In this document: positions 28,198 through 35,877 of the stretch, one piece after another
Numbering within the stretch: the stretch's first letter is position 1
Layout: every line of letters begins with the position of its first letter
DNA from: Variovorax terrae
GTDB lineage: Bacteria > Pseudomonadota > Gammaproteobacteria > Burkholderiales > Burkholderiaceae_C
Direction of reading: 5' to 3'
Length of the DNA stretch: 64,000 bases
Assembly (NCBI RefSeq): GCF_022809125.1
Contig: NZ_JALGBI010000002.1
Location: 740,727 to 804,726 of the forward strand
Translations under genes and position numbers: made by a program
The notes under the pieces: generated by a model
The model's input: only the letters and a program-made list of their open reading frames with translations
What the model was told of the DNA's origin: nothing
Databases searched by the model: none

Positions 28198-29037
28198 TCA
28201 GTGCTGATTGCTGTCGATCAGGTTGAGAAGCCATTCCATCCCGCCCATGGCCTCGATTTTCTCCAGGTACGAAATCGGCAGCTCAAGCGTGAAAGTGGTG
28301 GCGGGCTGCTTGTCCTCCAGCATGTCAAGCTGCTTGGTCGTCGTGGTTGTTGCACCGGTTGTCGTGGTGGTCGTTGCGATCGGCGTGGGGGCACGCAGCT
28401 TGGCAAGTGCGTCTTGCGCAATCTGTCGGTTCATGTTGCCTTCCTGGGCAATCCGCATCATGCGCGCCATGGCGTTCATGGCTCCGGGATGGGAGGCGGG
28501 CATAGAAGCGATGGCCTTCAGCAGCATCAGCGTTTCGAGGTCTTTCACAATGCCCTGGTCGAGCATTTCCTGAACCACGCGGGGGCAGTTGGATGCGGTG
28601 ACCGAAAGGTGCTTGGACACCCAGGCCGCCGACTTGTTCAGGACCTCGCATACCTTCTTCTGGTTGTTGTAGATGGTCATCAAGGTCCGCACGGCCCGCG
28701 CCGTGTCGGCCAGCGTCATTTGTTCCCGCTGGATGTTCTCGGCAATCTCCATTTCGTAGGAGCGGGCCTCATCGGTTTCCGCCACGATGGCGGGCAGTTC
28801 GGTCATTCCGGCCATCTTGCACGCTGCAAGGCGGCGGCGCCCGGCGATAACGGTCCATTGCGCGGGAGCCTCGTCCTCGGTCGCCGGGCGAACCACGATC
28901 GGTTGCAGTAGGCCATGTTGTTTGATCGATGCTGCCAATTGGGACAGACCTTCTTTGTCGTGGCCGTTCTGCTGGCGGACAAAGGAGGGGGCTGCGATGG
29001 CGGAGGGGTGAATCATCTTGATGGTGAGTGCGGACAT
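28198..29037 (-). CDS. ParB/KorB-like DNA-binding protein of the prophage
   Basis: A 279-residue protein. The ParB N-terminal domain includes HGLLQPIVVRP, the nucleotide-pocket region WTVIAGRRRLAACKMAG (GRRR where chromosomal ParB has GERR) and AENIQREQMTLADTARA. A helix-turn-helix follows (VCEVLNKSAAWVSKHLSVTA). A Thr-rich linker leads to a short C-terminal domain. It starts after an AGGAG site that overlaps a TTTCTCCTGCGAAA palindrome, suggesting autoregulation. ParB-like genes are uncommon in inoviruses; it could partition the replicative form or, like KorB, repress phage promoters. Confidence 0.82.
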   Translation of the reverse strand: MSALTIKMIHPSAIAAPSFVRQQNGHDKEGLSQLAASIKQHGLLQPIVVRPATEDEAPAQWTVIAGRRRLAACKMAGMTELPAIVAETDEARSYEMEIAENIQREQMTLADTARAVRTLMTIYNNQKKVCEVLNKSAAWVSKHLSVTASNCPRVVQEMLDQGIVKDLETLMLLKAIASMPASHPGAMNAMARMMRIAQEGNMNRQIAQDALAKLRAPTPIATTTTTTGATTTTTKQLDMLEDKQPATTFTLELPISYLEKIEAMGGMEWLLNLIDSNQH

Positions 29038-29042
29038 TGCTG

Positions 29043-29056
29043 TTTCTCCTGCGAAA
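29043..29056. promoter_or_regulatory. KorB/parS-like operator at the ParB-like gene start
   Basis: TTTCTCCTGCGAAA is two mismatches from consensus. It lies 5 nt upstream of the ParB-like ATG and overlaps its ribosome-binding site (reverse strand AGGAG). Confidence 0.55.
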
Positions 29057-29160
29057 TGCGCGATTGGTTGATGGAGTTGAAGGCGGATACCTTCAGCAAT
29101 GCTTCCTCGCTCCCTTCCCCTTGGGGAAGGGCGGGGGGTAGGGGGTGTAGGTTCACAAGG

Positions 29161-29272
29161 AAAAATCCGGCTGATGCCGGAACCGCGAAAAAAAGACACC
29201 CCCGTTACGCCCCTCGCTTCAGCTTGGGGTTAACGGGGGTGTCTTCGCGGTTTTGGCATCAGCCGGATTTTT
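29161..29272. repeat. 112-nt imperfect palindrome (long hairpin)
   Basis: The outer arms share 18 identical bases (AAAAATCCGGCTGATGCC and its complement). They are followed by matching AACCGCGAA and AGACACCCCCGTTA blocks with a few unpaired bases, around a loop of about 22 nt that itself has CCCC/GGGG. Such a structure would fold stably in phage ssDNA and is a candidate packaging signal or minus-strand origin. Confidence 0.8.
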
Positions 29273-29282
29273 CAGCACGCAA

Positions 29283-29365
29283 GGCCCTGCGGCCGCACTT
29301 GAGCGTAGCGGGCGTGCCACAAAGGGAGCGAAGCGCACGACTGGCGCGACAAGTGCAGCAGGGCC
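29283..29365. repeat. second inverted repeat in the prophage intergenic region
   Basis: GGCCCTGC pairs with GCAGGGCC and CACTT with AAGTG inside it, over an 83-nt span. It could be another origin or packaging hairpin. Confidence 0.6.
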
Positions 29366-29471
29366 GGGGACAACGCCAGCCAATCCACCGAGAGATGCGA
29401 AAAGGATCGTTAGTCGAGTCTGCTCGATTGAGACAACTTGTTGGCTCAACCCGTAGGGCCAGAGCCTGGCT

Positions 29472-29485
29472 TTTCGCTTGCGAAA
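29472..29485. promoter_or_regulatory. KorB/parS-like operator upstream of the recombinase gene
   Basis: TTTCGCTTGCGAAA (extended to TTTTCGCTTGCGAAAA) lies 48 nt upstream of the recombinase start, with a TACGAT -10-like box just after it. Confidence 0.6.
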
Positions 29486-29533
29486 AGTTCGCCCTCGTCT
29501 GCTACGATTTATGTGGCGGGGAGTCTATGCAGT

Positions 29534-30133
29534 ATGCGTAAGGTGGGATATGCGCGTGTGTCGACTGTTGATCAGGACACATCGTTGCAAATGGACGCGC
29601 TTAAGCGTGCCGGTGTTCGGACGGTGTTTCGTGAAGCGGGTTCGGGAGTGGGGCCTAGGCCAGAACTACAGAGAGCAATCGCTTCGCTCTCCAGTGGGGA
29701 TTTGCTTGTCGTCTGGAAAATCGACAGGGTAGCCAGAGGCCTCGGCGACTTAATCGGTATTCTCGGCCGTCTCAAGTCTGTAGGCGCTGCAATCACGTCA
29801 TTGACAGAGCCTCTAGATACTTCGTCGCCTATAGGCGAATTCACGTTTCAGATACTCGGCGCGGTCGCCCAACTTGAACGGTCGATGATCAGGGAGCGGG
29901 TGATGGCCGGTCAGGCTGCTGCCAGGGCCAGGGGGAAGACCTGGGGGACGCCTAGGGCGTTGGCTGATTGGGAAGTTGCTGCCGCTGCGGAGGCTTGGCG
30001 GTCTGGCTGGTATATGCAGTCAACGCTTGCCGAAATGCTTGGGGTATCTGTCGCGTGTCTGCGCGATCATATCCACCGGTACGAGGGTAGGGGGCGCTGG
30101 GCGGAGGCTAGGCGTTTGAGATTACCCCAGTAA
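29534..30133 (+). CDS. small serine recombinase (resolvase/invertase family)
   Basis: A 199-residue recombinase starting MRKVGYARVSTVDQDTSLQ, with the catalytic Ser at residue 10 in YARVST. The catalytic domain continues with LLVVWKIDRVARGLGDLIG and the helix-E region GAVAQLERSMIRERVMAG. The C-terminal helix-turn-helix is short (STLAEMLGVSVACLRDHI). It probably integrates and excises the prophage. Its stop overlaps the right attachment candidate and the TAAAAT box of hrcA. A GGGGAG site precedes the start. Confidence 0.9.
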   Translation: MRKVGYARVSTVDQDTSLQMDALKRAGVRTVFREAGSGVGPRPELQRAIASLSSGDLLVVWKIDRVARGLGDLIGILGRLKSVGAAITSLTEPLDTSSPIGEFTFQILGAVAQLERSMIRERVMAGQAAARARGKTWGTPRALADWEVAAAAEAWRSGWYMQSTLAEMLGVSVACLRDHIHRYEGRGRWAEARRLRLPQ

Positions 30134-30134
30134 A
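30121..30134 (+). repeat. candidate right prophage attachment core
   Basis: ATTACCCCAGTAAA, partner of 21458-21471. Joining the two flanks here would leave about 30 nt between the nadK and hrcA starts. Confidence 0.4.
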
Positions 30135-30136
30135 AT
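30131..30136 (+). promoter_or_regulatory. -10 box TAAAAT upstream of hrcA
   Basis: TAAAAT ends 6 nt before the hrcA ATG, so the message may be leaderless. The sequence upstream, where a -35 would lie, is now phage DNA encoding the recombinase C-terminus. Confidence 0.4.
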
Positions 30137-30142
30137 GGACCC

Positions 30143-31147
30143 ATGCTCGATGATCGTGCCAAGTTGTTGCTCAAAGCGCTGGTCGAGCGCTACATTGCCG
30201 ATGGGCAGCCCGTGGGATCGCGCACGCTGTCCCGGGCCTCGGGGCTGGATCTGTCGCCGGCCACCATCCGCAATGTCATGGCCGATCTGGAGGAACTCGG
30301 GCTGATCGCCAGCCCGCACACCTCGGCGGGGCGCATTCCCACCGCCCGCGGCTACCGCCTGTTCGTGGACACCATGCTGACTGCGCAGCGCGAGCGGCTG
30401 GCCACGCCCAGCCTGGCTCCGGACCAACCGCAGAAGGTAATCACCAATGCCGCGCAGCTGCTGTCCAACCTCTCGCAGTTCGTCGGCGTGGTGATGGCCC
30501 CGCGCCGCACCTCGGTGTTTCGCCATATCGAGTTCCTGCGGTTGTCGGACCGGCGTTTGCTGGTCATCATCGTGTCGCCTGATGGCGATGTGCAGAACCG
30601 AGTGATCTTCACCGAGGCCGACTACTCGCAGTCGCAGCTGGTGGAGGCGTCCAACTACCTCAACGCCAACTACGCGGGCCTGGCCATCGAGCAGGTGCGC
30701 GAGCGCCTGCAGCACGAGATGGAAAAATTGCGCGGCGAGATCGCCGCGTTGATGCAGGCGGCCGTGCAGGTCAGTTCCGAGGCGTTGAGCCAGGAACAGG
30801 ACGACGTGGTGATTTCCGGCGAACGCAACCTGCTGGCCGTGAGCGATTTTTCGAGCGACATGGGGCACCTGCGTCGCGCGTTCGAGCTGTTCGAGCAGAA
30901 GGCACAGCTCATGCGCTTGCTCGACATATCGAGCCGGGCCGAAGGCGTGCGCATCTTCATCGGCGGTGAAAGCCAGGTCGTGCCGTTCGAGGAACTGTCC
31001 ATCGTGAGTGCCCCCTATGAGGTGGATGGCCAGGTGGTAGGGACGCTTGGCGTGATCGGCCCGACCCGCATGCCCTACGACCGCATGATCCAGATCGTGG
31101 ATATCACCTCCAGGCTGGTCAGCAATGCGCTGAGCCACAACAAGTAG
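30143..31147 (+). CDS. hrcA: heat-inducible transcription repressor HrcA
   Basis: A 334-residue repressor of class I heat-shock genes (groESL, dnaK) that binds CIRCE elements and needs GroEL. The N-terminal winged helix includes [20 protein letters not shown] and [17 protein letters not shown]. The HrcA core ends with [18 protein letters not shown]. Normally hrcA is divergent from nadK in this group; here a prophage lies between. No CIRCE element is seen in the window. Confidence 0.95.
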   Translation: MLDDRAKLLLKALVERYIADGQPVGSRTLSRASGLDLSPATIRNVMADLEELGLIASPHTSAGRIPTARGYRLFVDTMLTAQRERLATPSLAPDQPQKVITNAAQLLSNLSQFVGVVMAPRRTSVFRHIEFLRLSDRRLLVIIVSPDGDVQNRVIFTEADYSQSQLVEASNYLNANYAGLAIEQVRERLQHEMEKLRGEIAALMQAAVQVSSEALSQEQDDVVISGERNLLAVSDFSSDMGHLRRAFELFEQKAQLMRLLDISSRAEGVRIFIGGESQVVPFEELSIVSAPYEVDGQVVGTLGVIGPTRMPYDRMIQIVDITSRLVSNALSHNK

Positions 31148-31219
31148 GCCTGGGCGGCGGTGGCGCGATCTGCCGCGTCCGGAGAAAGCACCCATATGGA
31201 TGCCTTATCATCCTAGGGT

Positions 31220-31536
31220 GGGCCGTTAGCTCAGTTGGTTAGAGCAGAGGACTCATCAAAATGGTGACCGCCCGGGGAGACCCGGGCTGGAAAAACCGGG
31301 TGAACTCAGGGAAACCTAAAGCGTATGCCAAGGCAATCCTGAGCCAAGCCTGCCGAAGGCAGTTGTAGGCAGGAAGGTGCAGAGACTAGGACGTGAGGAG
31401 CCAAGCCGATAACCGTCCATCAGCGCCCGGCACCCTAGCGATGTGATTCGTGGGTGATGAGATAGTCCTGGGAGCGGGGAAACTCGCGCAAACCTGAATC
31501 CTTTGGTCGTTGGTTCAAGTCCAACACGGCCCACCA
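31220..31536 (+). tRNA. tRNA with CAT anticodon (tRNA-Ile2, possibly tRNA-Met), interrupted by a group I intron
   Basis: Exon 1 is 31220-31256 and exon 2 is 31497-31536; joined they give a 77-nt cloverleaf with encoded CCA. The acceptor stem GGGCCGT pairs with ACGGCCC. The anticodon loop is CTCATAA, split right after the CAT. The TTGGTCG...GGTTCAAGTCC half matches lysidine-type tRNA-Ile2 better than elongator Met, and the Azoarcus intron is also in tRNA-Ile(CAU); automatic tools often label such genes Met. Without splicing this tRNA cannot function. Confidence 0.9.
31257..31496 (+). ncRNA. group I self-splicing intron
   Basis: A 240-nt insertion in the anticodon loop, starting after the U of CAU and ending in the required terminal G (ACCTG). 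P1 can form between TCAT of exon 1 and GTGA in the intron, with U.G at the splice site. Core segments match the Azoarcus ribozyme: CTGAGCCAAGCC, GGTGCAGAGACTAG and GATAGTCC, plus GAAA tetraloop-like ends (GGGGAAACTCG). It has no open reading frame, so it is a ribozyme without a homing endonuclease. Confidence 0.93.
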
Positions 31537-31770
31537 ATGGCGTTGCAGCGCCTTGACCTCGGCTGCCCTTTCCCCGGCTCGCGTCGGGAAACCTCCATCA
31601 CTTGCCCCGCTGGTTTGGCCGCGAAATGTGCGGAATAGCTCGTTTGCGTGGCCCCATGACCGACGAAATTCAGGGAATTCGTTGAGTTATCCCCAATTTG
31701 CAGGATTTGTCGCTTGGCAGCATCGAATCCGTGGATAAAACTAAGGTCTGCAATCCAAACGGCAGCCATC

Positions 31771-32574
31771 ATGTATCTCGACAGCGACGACGAAGACAGC
31801 GGGTCGTTCCTTTCCGAACGACGAAGCTTCACGCGCAATGATGTGGCCGAATTGCTGGTGTCGGCCACATCCCTGCCAGAGCTCAGCCTCGAAGATGCCC
31901 TGAAAGTTGTGAATTTCATGAAGGCGCAGCGGTTGAAGGTCGGCACGGTGCTGTTCAAGGAGGGGGCCAAGAGCCACAACACCATCGTCCTGATTCTGCA
32001 AGGCGACATTGTGGTGTCGCAACAGCCGCCCGGCCAGGCCAGTTCGGTGGTGATGACGGTGCTGGGGGCGGGCCATCTGGTCGGCGAACTGGGCGTGCTC
32101 GACGGCAAGCCGCGCTCTGCAACCTGCACGGCCGCCACGGAGGTCGATGTCGCTGTGCTCGATCAAGTGGATCTGGAGCAGCGGATCTTTCGCGAAGATC
32201 CCCCCGTCGGCGTTGCGCTGCTCCGCGCCATCCTGATGCAGGTCGCAGAACGGCTGCGGGCCACCAATCACCGGGTGTTCATGCTGAGCCAGATCGTCGA
32301 CAGCATGCAGATGGAAATCAAGGACCAGCAGGAGCAGGGCGAATCCGCAATACGGACATTGCCTCCCGCCTCGTCGCCTCTCTCTTCCGCCAGGCCCCGG
32401 TTGCCGGTCGGACCCCGGCCGGCGAATGCCCACCGCCGGACTCGACCAATGGATGACGCGCCGAACGTGAATGCAGACTCCACACGCAAGCCCGAGTTGA
32501 AGCCTGACATCCGCCGCCGTCGGCAAGGGAAAGACTTCAGATCCACTTATCCGATGAGTGGCCCGTCTCAGTGA
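31771..32574 (+). CDS. cyclic nucleotide-binding-domain protein
   Basis: A 267-residue protein with a CRP-type cNMP domain at about residues 45-160. The fold is shown by LKVGTVLFKEGAKSHNTIVL and the phosphate-binding-cassette-like GELGVLDGKPRSATCTA. No C-terminal DNA-binding helix-turn-helix is visible. Instead a coiled segment (MLSQIVDSMQMEIKDQQEQ) leads to a Pro/Arg-rich disordered tail. It may be a cytosolic sensor; ligand and partner are unknown. The ATG at 31771 was preferred over an upstream start because it begins the conserved part. Confidence 0.8.
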   Translation: MYLDSDDEDSGSFLSERRSFTRNDVAELLVSATSLPELSLEDALKVVNFMKAQRLKVGTVLFKEGAKSHNTIVLILQGDIVVSQQPPGQASSVVMTVLGAGHLVGELGVLDGKPRSATCTAATEVDVAVLDQVDLEQRIFREDPPVGVALLRAILMQVAERLRATNHRVFMLSQIVDSMQMEIKDQQEQGESAIRTLPPASSPLSSARPRLPVGPRPANAHRRTRPMDDAPNVNADSTRKPELKPDIRRRRQGKDFRSTYPMSGPSQ

Positions 32575-32577
32575 AGC

Positions 32578-32608
32578 TTGAGGCAGGCGAAAAATACCGT
32601 GCTATAAT
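32578..32608 (+). promoter_or_regulatory. tRNA-Arg promoter
   Basis: A perfect TATAAT -10 box (32603-32608) lies 10 nt before the tRNA. TTGAGG (32578-32583) is the likely -35, with a 19-nt spacer that is slightly long. Confidence 0.6.
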
Positions 32609-32618
32609 CTCTGTCTTC

Positions 32619-32695
32619 GCGGCTGTAGCTCAGCTGGATAGAGTACTTGGCTACGAACCAAGGGGTCGTGGGTTCGATTCCTGCCAGCCGCACCA
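32619..32695 (+). tRNA. tRNA-Arg (ACG)
   Basis: A 77-nt cloverleaf. GCGGCTG pairs with CAGCCGC, followed by A and encoded CCA. The anticodon loop CTACGAA gives ACG, read as inosine-containing ICG after TadA editing. Confidence 0.95.
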
Positions 32696-32702
32696 AATGG
32701 AT

Positions 32703-32734
32703 AGCCCTAGAACTGAAAGGTTCTAGGGCTTTTT
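32703..32734 (+). terminator. terminator after tRNA-Arg
   Basis: An 11-bp stem AGCCCTAGAAC / GTTCTAGGGCT with a 6-nt loop and a TTTT tail, 8 nt after the tRNA. It is a clear rho-independent terminator. Confidence 0.85.
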
Positions 32735-32930
32735 CCATTTCTGAGCCCGCTTCTGTCGGGGAAATCGGGAGATATGGGCTCGCTTCCCATGGCCTCCCTG
32801 TGGGCTCGAGTTCTGGTGTCGACCCTGGCCGGTTCTGTCACGGAGGGCCGTCGATGCGTGCTGCGTCAAAGCGCTTTCTCCAATGGCCACGCCGGGCAAT
32901 TCCAATGCGTGAATCGGGTATGGTTGTGCC

Positions 32931-33490
32931 ATGAGCAAAGCCTTCACACGGGAGACCGAGTCGGACGATGACGACGAAGTCTCCCTGCCGCCCTTGCCTG
33001 CAGGCGGCAAGAACTACATCACGCCGCAGGGCTACGCGCGGCTGCGTGCGGAGTTCTCGATCTGATCGACAACGAGCGTCCCAAAGTGGTGGAGATCGTG
33101 CACTGGGCCGCGAGCAATGGCGATCGCTCCGAGAATGGCGACTATCTTTATGGCAAGAAGCGTTTGCGCGAAATCGATCGGCGCATCCGCTTTCTGACCA
33201 AGCGACTGGAGATCGCGGAAGTGACGGACCCAGCGGTGCATCACGGCAGTGACCAGGTGTTTTTTGGTGCAACCGTGACCTATGCCGATGCGTCAGGCGA
33301 AGAACGCACGGTGACCATTCTGGGCATCGACGAGGCCGATAGCGCGCAAGGCCAGGTGAGCTGGATTTCGCCGATCGCCCGGGCGCTGCTCAAGACACGC
33401 GAGGGCGACGAGGTCAAGCTCATGACGCCCGCCGGCGTGCAGCAGATCGAGGTGCTGCAGGTGCGCTACCCGGCGCCACTGCCTCGCTGA
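32931..33490 (+). pseudogene. greB: transcription elongation factor GreB, frameshifted
   Basis: The first 44 codons (MSKAFTRETESDDDDEVSLP ... NYITPQGYARLRAEF) end at a TGA at 33063-33065. The remainder, LIDNERPKVVEIVHWAASNG through SENGDYLYGKKRLREIDRR to the C-terminal FKBP-like domain, continues intact in the -1 frame. One base seems missing near 33054-33057, where GreB needs another Leu codon. No slippery heptamer is seen. GreB cleaves backtracked RNA in RNA polymerase. The downstream part could start at GTG 33086 but would lack most of the coiled-coil finger. A sequencing error remains possible. Confidence 0.85.
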
Positions 33491-33500
33491 CGCCGCTGGT

Positions 33501-35783
33501 TCAGTGCGAGGGCTGCGCGCCCGCTGTACGCTGCACTCGCAGGACCGACGGCGTGCGCTTGAGCTGCCGCAGGACGGCATCCAGATGCGCGCGGTCGCGC
33601 ACGGCGATCACGAAGCGCAGGTCGGTGGCGTCCTGTGCCGCTTCGTCTCCCATGTCCACGTGCGTGATGTCCGCCTCCGCTGCTGCCAGCGCGGCGGCGA
33701 TGCGGGCCAGCACCCCCTTGCCGTTGCTGACGGTGATCACCACGCCGGTTTCGAAGGTGCGGGTGGGCTCGTCCGACCACTCAACGGCGATGAAGCGTTC
33801 GCTGTCCTTGTGCTGCAGGCGCTTGGCCACGGGGCAATGGTCGGTGTGAACCACGAGGCCTTCGCCGCGCCCGAGGTAGCCGACGATGCCGTCGCCCGGA
33901 ATGGGACGACAGCATGGGGCGTACTGCACCGAGGCGTTCTCGCTGCCGTCCAGTATGACGGCGCCCTGCGACACGGTTTCATGGGCGGTGTAGCGCTCGC
34001 GGCTCATCAGCAGGGCATTGGGGCGTTCGCCCTTTTCGGTCATCAGGGTCATGAGCCGTTTGGCCACGATGCTGGCGATGCGCTTGCCCAGGCCGAGGTC
34101 GGTCAGCAGTTCGGCCCGGGTGCGGTTGCCGGTGAAACGCAGCAGCTTGTCCCAGATCGGCTGGTGGCTGGCGTCGTCATCGGGCAGCTTTTCCATCCCT
34201 TCGGCCCGCAGGGCCTGGGTCAGCAGCTTTTCTCCCAGGCCCTGCGATTCGGTCTGGGCCAGGGTTTTGAGGTGGTGGCGGATCTTGGAGCGTGCGCGGC
34301 CGGTACGCACGAAGCCGAGCCAGGCCGGATTGGGCGTGGAGACCGGCGCGGTGATGACCTCGATCACGTCGCCGTTCTTGAGTTCGCTGCGCAGCGGTAC
34401 CTGCTCGCCATTGATCTTGGCCGCGACCGTGCGGTCGCCGATGTTGCTGTGGATGGCATAGGCGAAGTCCACCACCGTGGCGCCGCGCGGCAGCGCCATG
34501 ATCTGGCTCTTGGGGGTGAACACGTAGACCGCGTCCGGAAACAGGTCGACCTTGACGTGGTCCCAGAACTCGGCGGCATCGCGTGTCTCGTACTGGATGT
34601 CCAGCAGCGACTGGAGCCATTTGGTGCCCAGCCGCTCGCTGGTGGCGCCGCCCGGTTCGCTGGCTTTGTACAGCCAGTGGGCGGCCACCCCCGATTCGGC
34701 CACCACATGCATGGCTTCGGTGCGCATCTGGAATTCCACGTTCACGCCCGAAGGGCCCACCAGCGTGGTGTGCAGCGACTGGTAGCCGTTGAGCTTGGCA
34801 ATCGCGATGTGGTCCTTGAACTTGCCCGGCACAGGCTTGTACATCTGGTGCAGGATGCCGAGGGCGGTGTAGCACTCTGTCACGGTGGGCACGATCACGC
34901 GGAAGCCGTAGATGTCCGTGACCTGGGCAAAGCTCAGGCGCTTCTCGTCCATTTTGCGGTAGATCGAGTACAGGGTTTTCTCCCGGCCCGAAATGCGCAC
35001 CCTGACGCCGGCGGCGGTGAACGCCGCTTCCACCTCGCGCTGCACCTTCTGGAGCAGGTCCCGCCGACGGCTGCGGGCCTTGGACACGGCCTTGGACAGG
35101 ATGGCGTAGCGCCAGGGGCGCAGGTGGCGGAACGACAGATCCTGCAGTTCCCGGTAGGTCTGGTTCAGGCCCAGCCGGTGCGCGATGGGGGCGTAGATGT
35201 CGAGTGTTTCGGACGAGATGCGCGCCCATTTCTCGCGCGGCACGTCCGACAGCGTGCGCATGTTGTGGGTGCGGTCGGCCAGCTTGATCAGGATGACCCG
35301 CACGTCACGGGCCATGGCCAGCAGCATTTTGCGGAACGACTCGGCCTGGCTTTCCTCGCGCGTGGTGAACTGCAGCTTGTCGAGCTTGGTGAGTCCATCC
35401 ACCAGCTCCGCCACCGGAGCGCCGAAGCGCTCGATCAGGTCCGGCTTGGTGACGCCGCAGTCCTCGATGGCATCGTGCAGCAGAGCGGCCATCAGAGCCT
35501 GCGCGTCGAGCTTCCATTCGGCGCACTGGGCGGCCACGGCAATCGGATGGGTGATGTAGGGCTCGCCGCTGTTGCGCAGCTGGCCGAGGTGGGCCTCGTC
35601 GGCGAAGCGGTAGGCGAGGCGAACCTGCTCGATGTCAGAGGCATCCAGGTAGTCGAGCCTGGCGGTGAGCGCGGCAAAGCTGGCCGCGGCCGCGTTGGCG
35701 GCGGCCGGGCTGTTGGCTGTGGTTGGCTGCGGCAAGGGAGACGGCTTGCCCGCGCCGGAAGGGGGATTCAGCACCGCGCTCAT
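33501..35783 (-). CDS. spoT: bifunctional (p)ppGpp synthetase/hydrolase (SpoT/Rsh)
   Basis: A 760-residue stringent-response enzyme. The HD hydrolase domain (HPIAVAA, LLHDAIEDCGVT) is at about residues 75-200 with its metal-binding residues intact. The synthetase domain has SIYRKMDEKR and GYQSLHTTLVGP. TGS and helical domains and a C-terminal ACT domain (TGVVITVSNGKGVLARIAAAL) follow. The Ala/Pro-rich N-terminal tail of about 40 residues is extra. It lies downstream of gmk-rpoZ, the classic order, and ends 10 nt from convergent greB. Confidence 0.96.
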   Translation of the reverse strand: MSAVLNPPSGAGKPSPLPQPTTANSPAAANAAAASFAALTARLDYLDASDIEQVRLAYRFADEAHLGQLRNSGEPYITHPIAVAAQCAEWKLDAQALMAALLHDAIEDCGVTKPDLIERFGAPVAELVDGLTKLDKLQFTTREESQAESFRKMLLAMARDVRVILIKLADRTHNMRTLSDVPREKWARISSETLDIYAPIAHRLGLNQTYRELQDLSFRHLRPWRYAILSKAVSKARSRRRDLLQKVQREVEAAFTAAGVRVRISGREKTLYSIYRKMDEKRLSFAQVTDIYGFRVIVPTVTECYTALGILHQMYKPVPGKFKDHIAIAKLNGYQSLHTTLVGPSGVNVEFQMRTEAMHVVAESGVAAHWLYKASEPGGATSERLGTKWLQSLLDIQYETRDAAEFWDHVKVDLFPDAVYVFTPKSQIMALPRGATVVDFAYAIHSNIGDRTVAAKINGEQVPLRSELKNGDVIEVITAPVSTPNPAWLGFVRTGRARSKIRHHLKTLAQTESQGLGEKLLTQALRAEGMEKLPDDDASHQPIWDKLLRFTGNRTRAELLTDLGLGKRIASIVAKRLMTLMTEKGERPNALLMSRERYTAHETVSQGAVILDGSENASVQYAPCCRPIPGDGIVGYLGRGEGLVVHTDHCPVAKRLQHKDSERFIAVEWSDEPTRTFETGVVITVSNGKGVLARIAAALAAAEADITHVDMGDEAAQDATDLRFVIAVRDRAHLDAVLRQLKRTPSVLRVQRTAGAQPSH

Positions 35784-35826
35784 CCCCTAAATGTAGCGTG
35801 GGGATGACAAAACGGTGCAATGCAAC

Positions 35827-35857
35827 AAAAAAGCACCGCATGGCGGTGCTTTTTTTG
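35827..35857 (-). terminator. terminator between rpoZ and spoT
   Basis: GCACCGC / GCGGTGC with a 3-nt loop, flanked by A6 and T7, so it works in both directions. It lies 20 nt after the rpoZ stop and would separate the gmk-rpoZ message from spoT, at least partly. Confidence 0.8.
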
Positions 35858-35877
35858 TCGAAAGCGGCAAACAGCGG

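Larger units (their letters stand above)
29038..29533. other. non-coding intergenic region of the prophage (origin/packaging candidate)
   Basis: About 500 nt with no convincing gene. It holds two operator-like palindromes at its ends, a GC-rich CTTCCCCTTGGGGAAG palindrome near 29113, a 112-nt imperfect palindrome and a second inverted repeat. Filamentous phages keep their strand origins and packaging hairpin in such a region. No origin was proven. Confidence 0.55.
21458..30134. mobile_element. filamentous phage (inovirus) prophage
   Basis: About 8.7 kb inserted between nadK and hrcA. The gene order is repressor (reverse), then small protein, Rep, ssDNA-binding protein, two small proteins, zinc-ribbon protein, major coat, minor coat, adsorption protein, pVI-like and Zot. 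These are followed by reverse-strand accessory genes, a ParB-like gene, a non-coding hairpin region and a serine recombinase. That is a nearly full inovirus morphogenesis and replication module. No secretin (pIV) gene is present, so export would need a host secretin. Ends are inferred from the flanking genes and an imperfect 14-nt repeat. Confidence 0.9.

Noticed and set aside
33053..33065. Programmed frameshift in greB
   Set aside because: The needed -1 shift has no X XXY YYZ slippery heptamer, and GreB is not known to use recoding.
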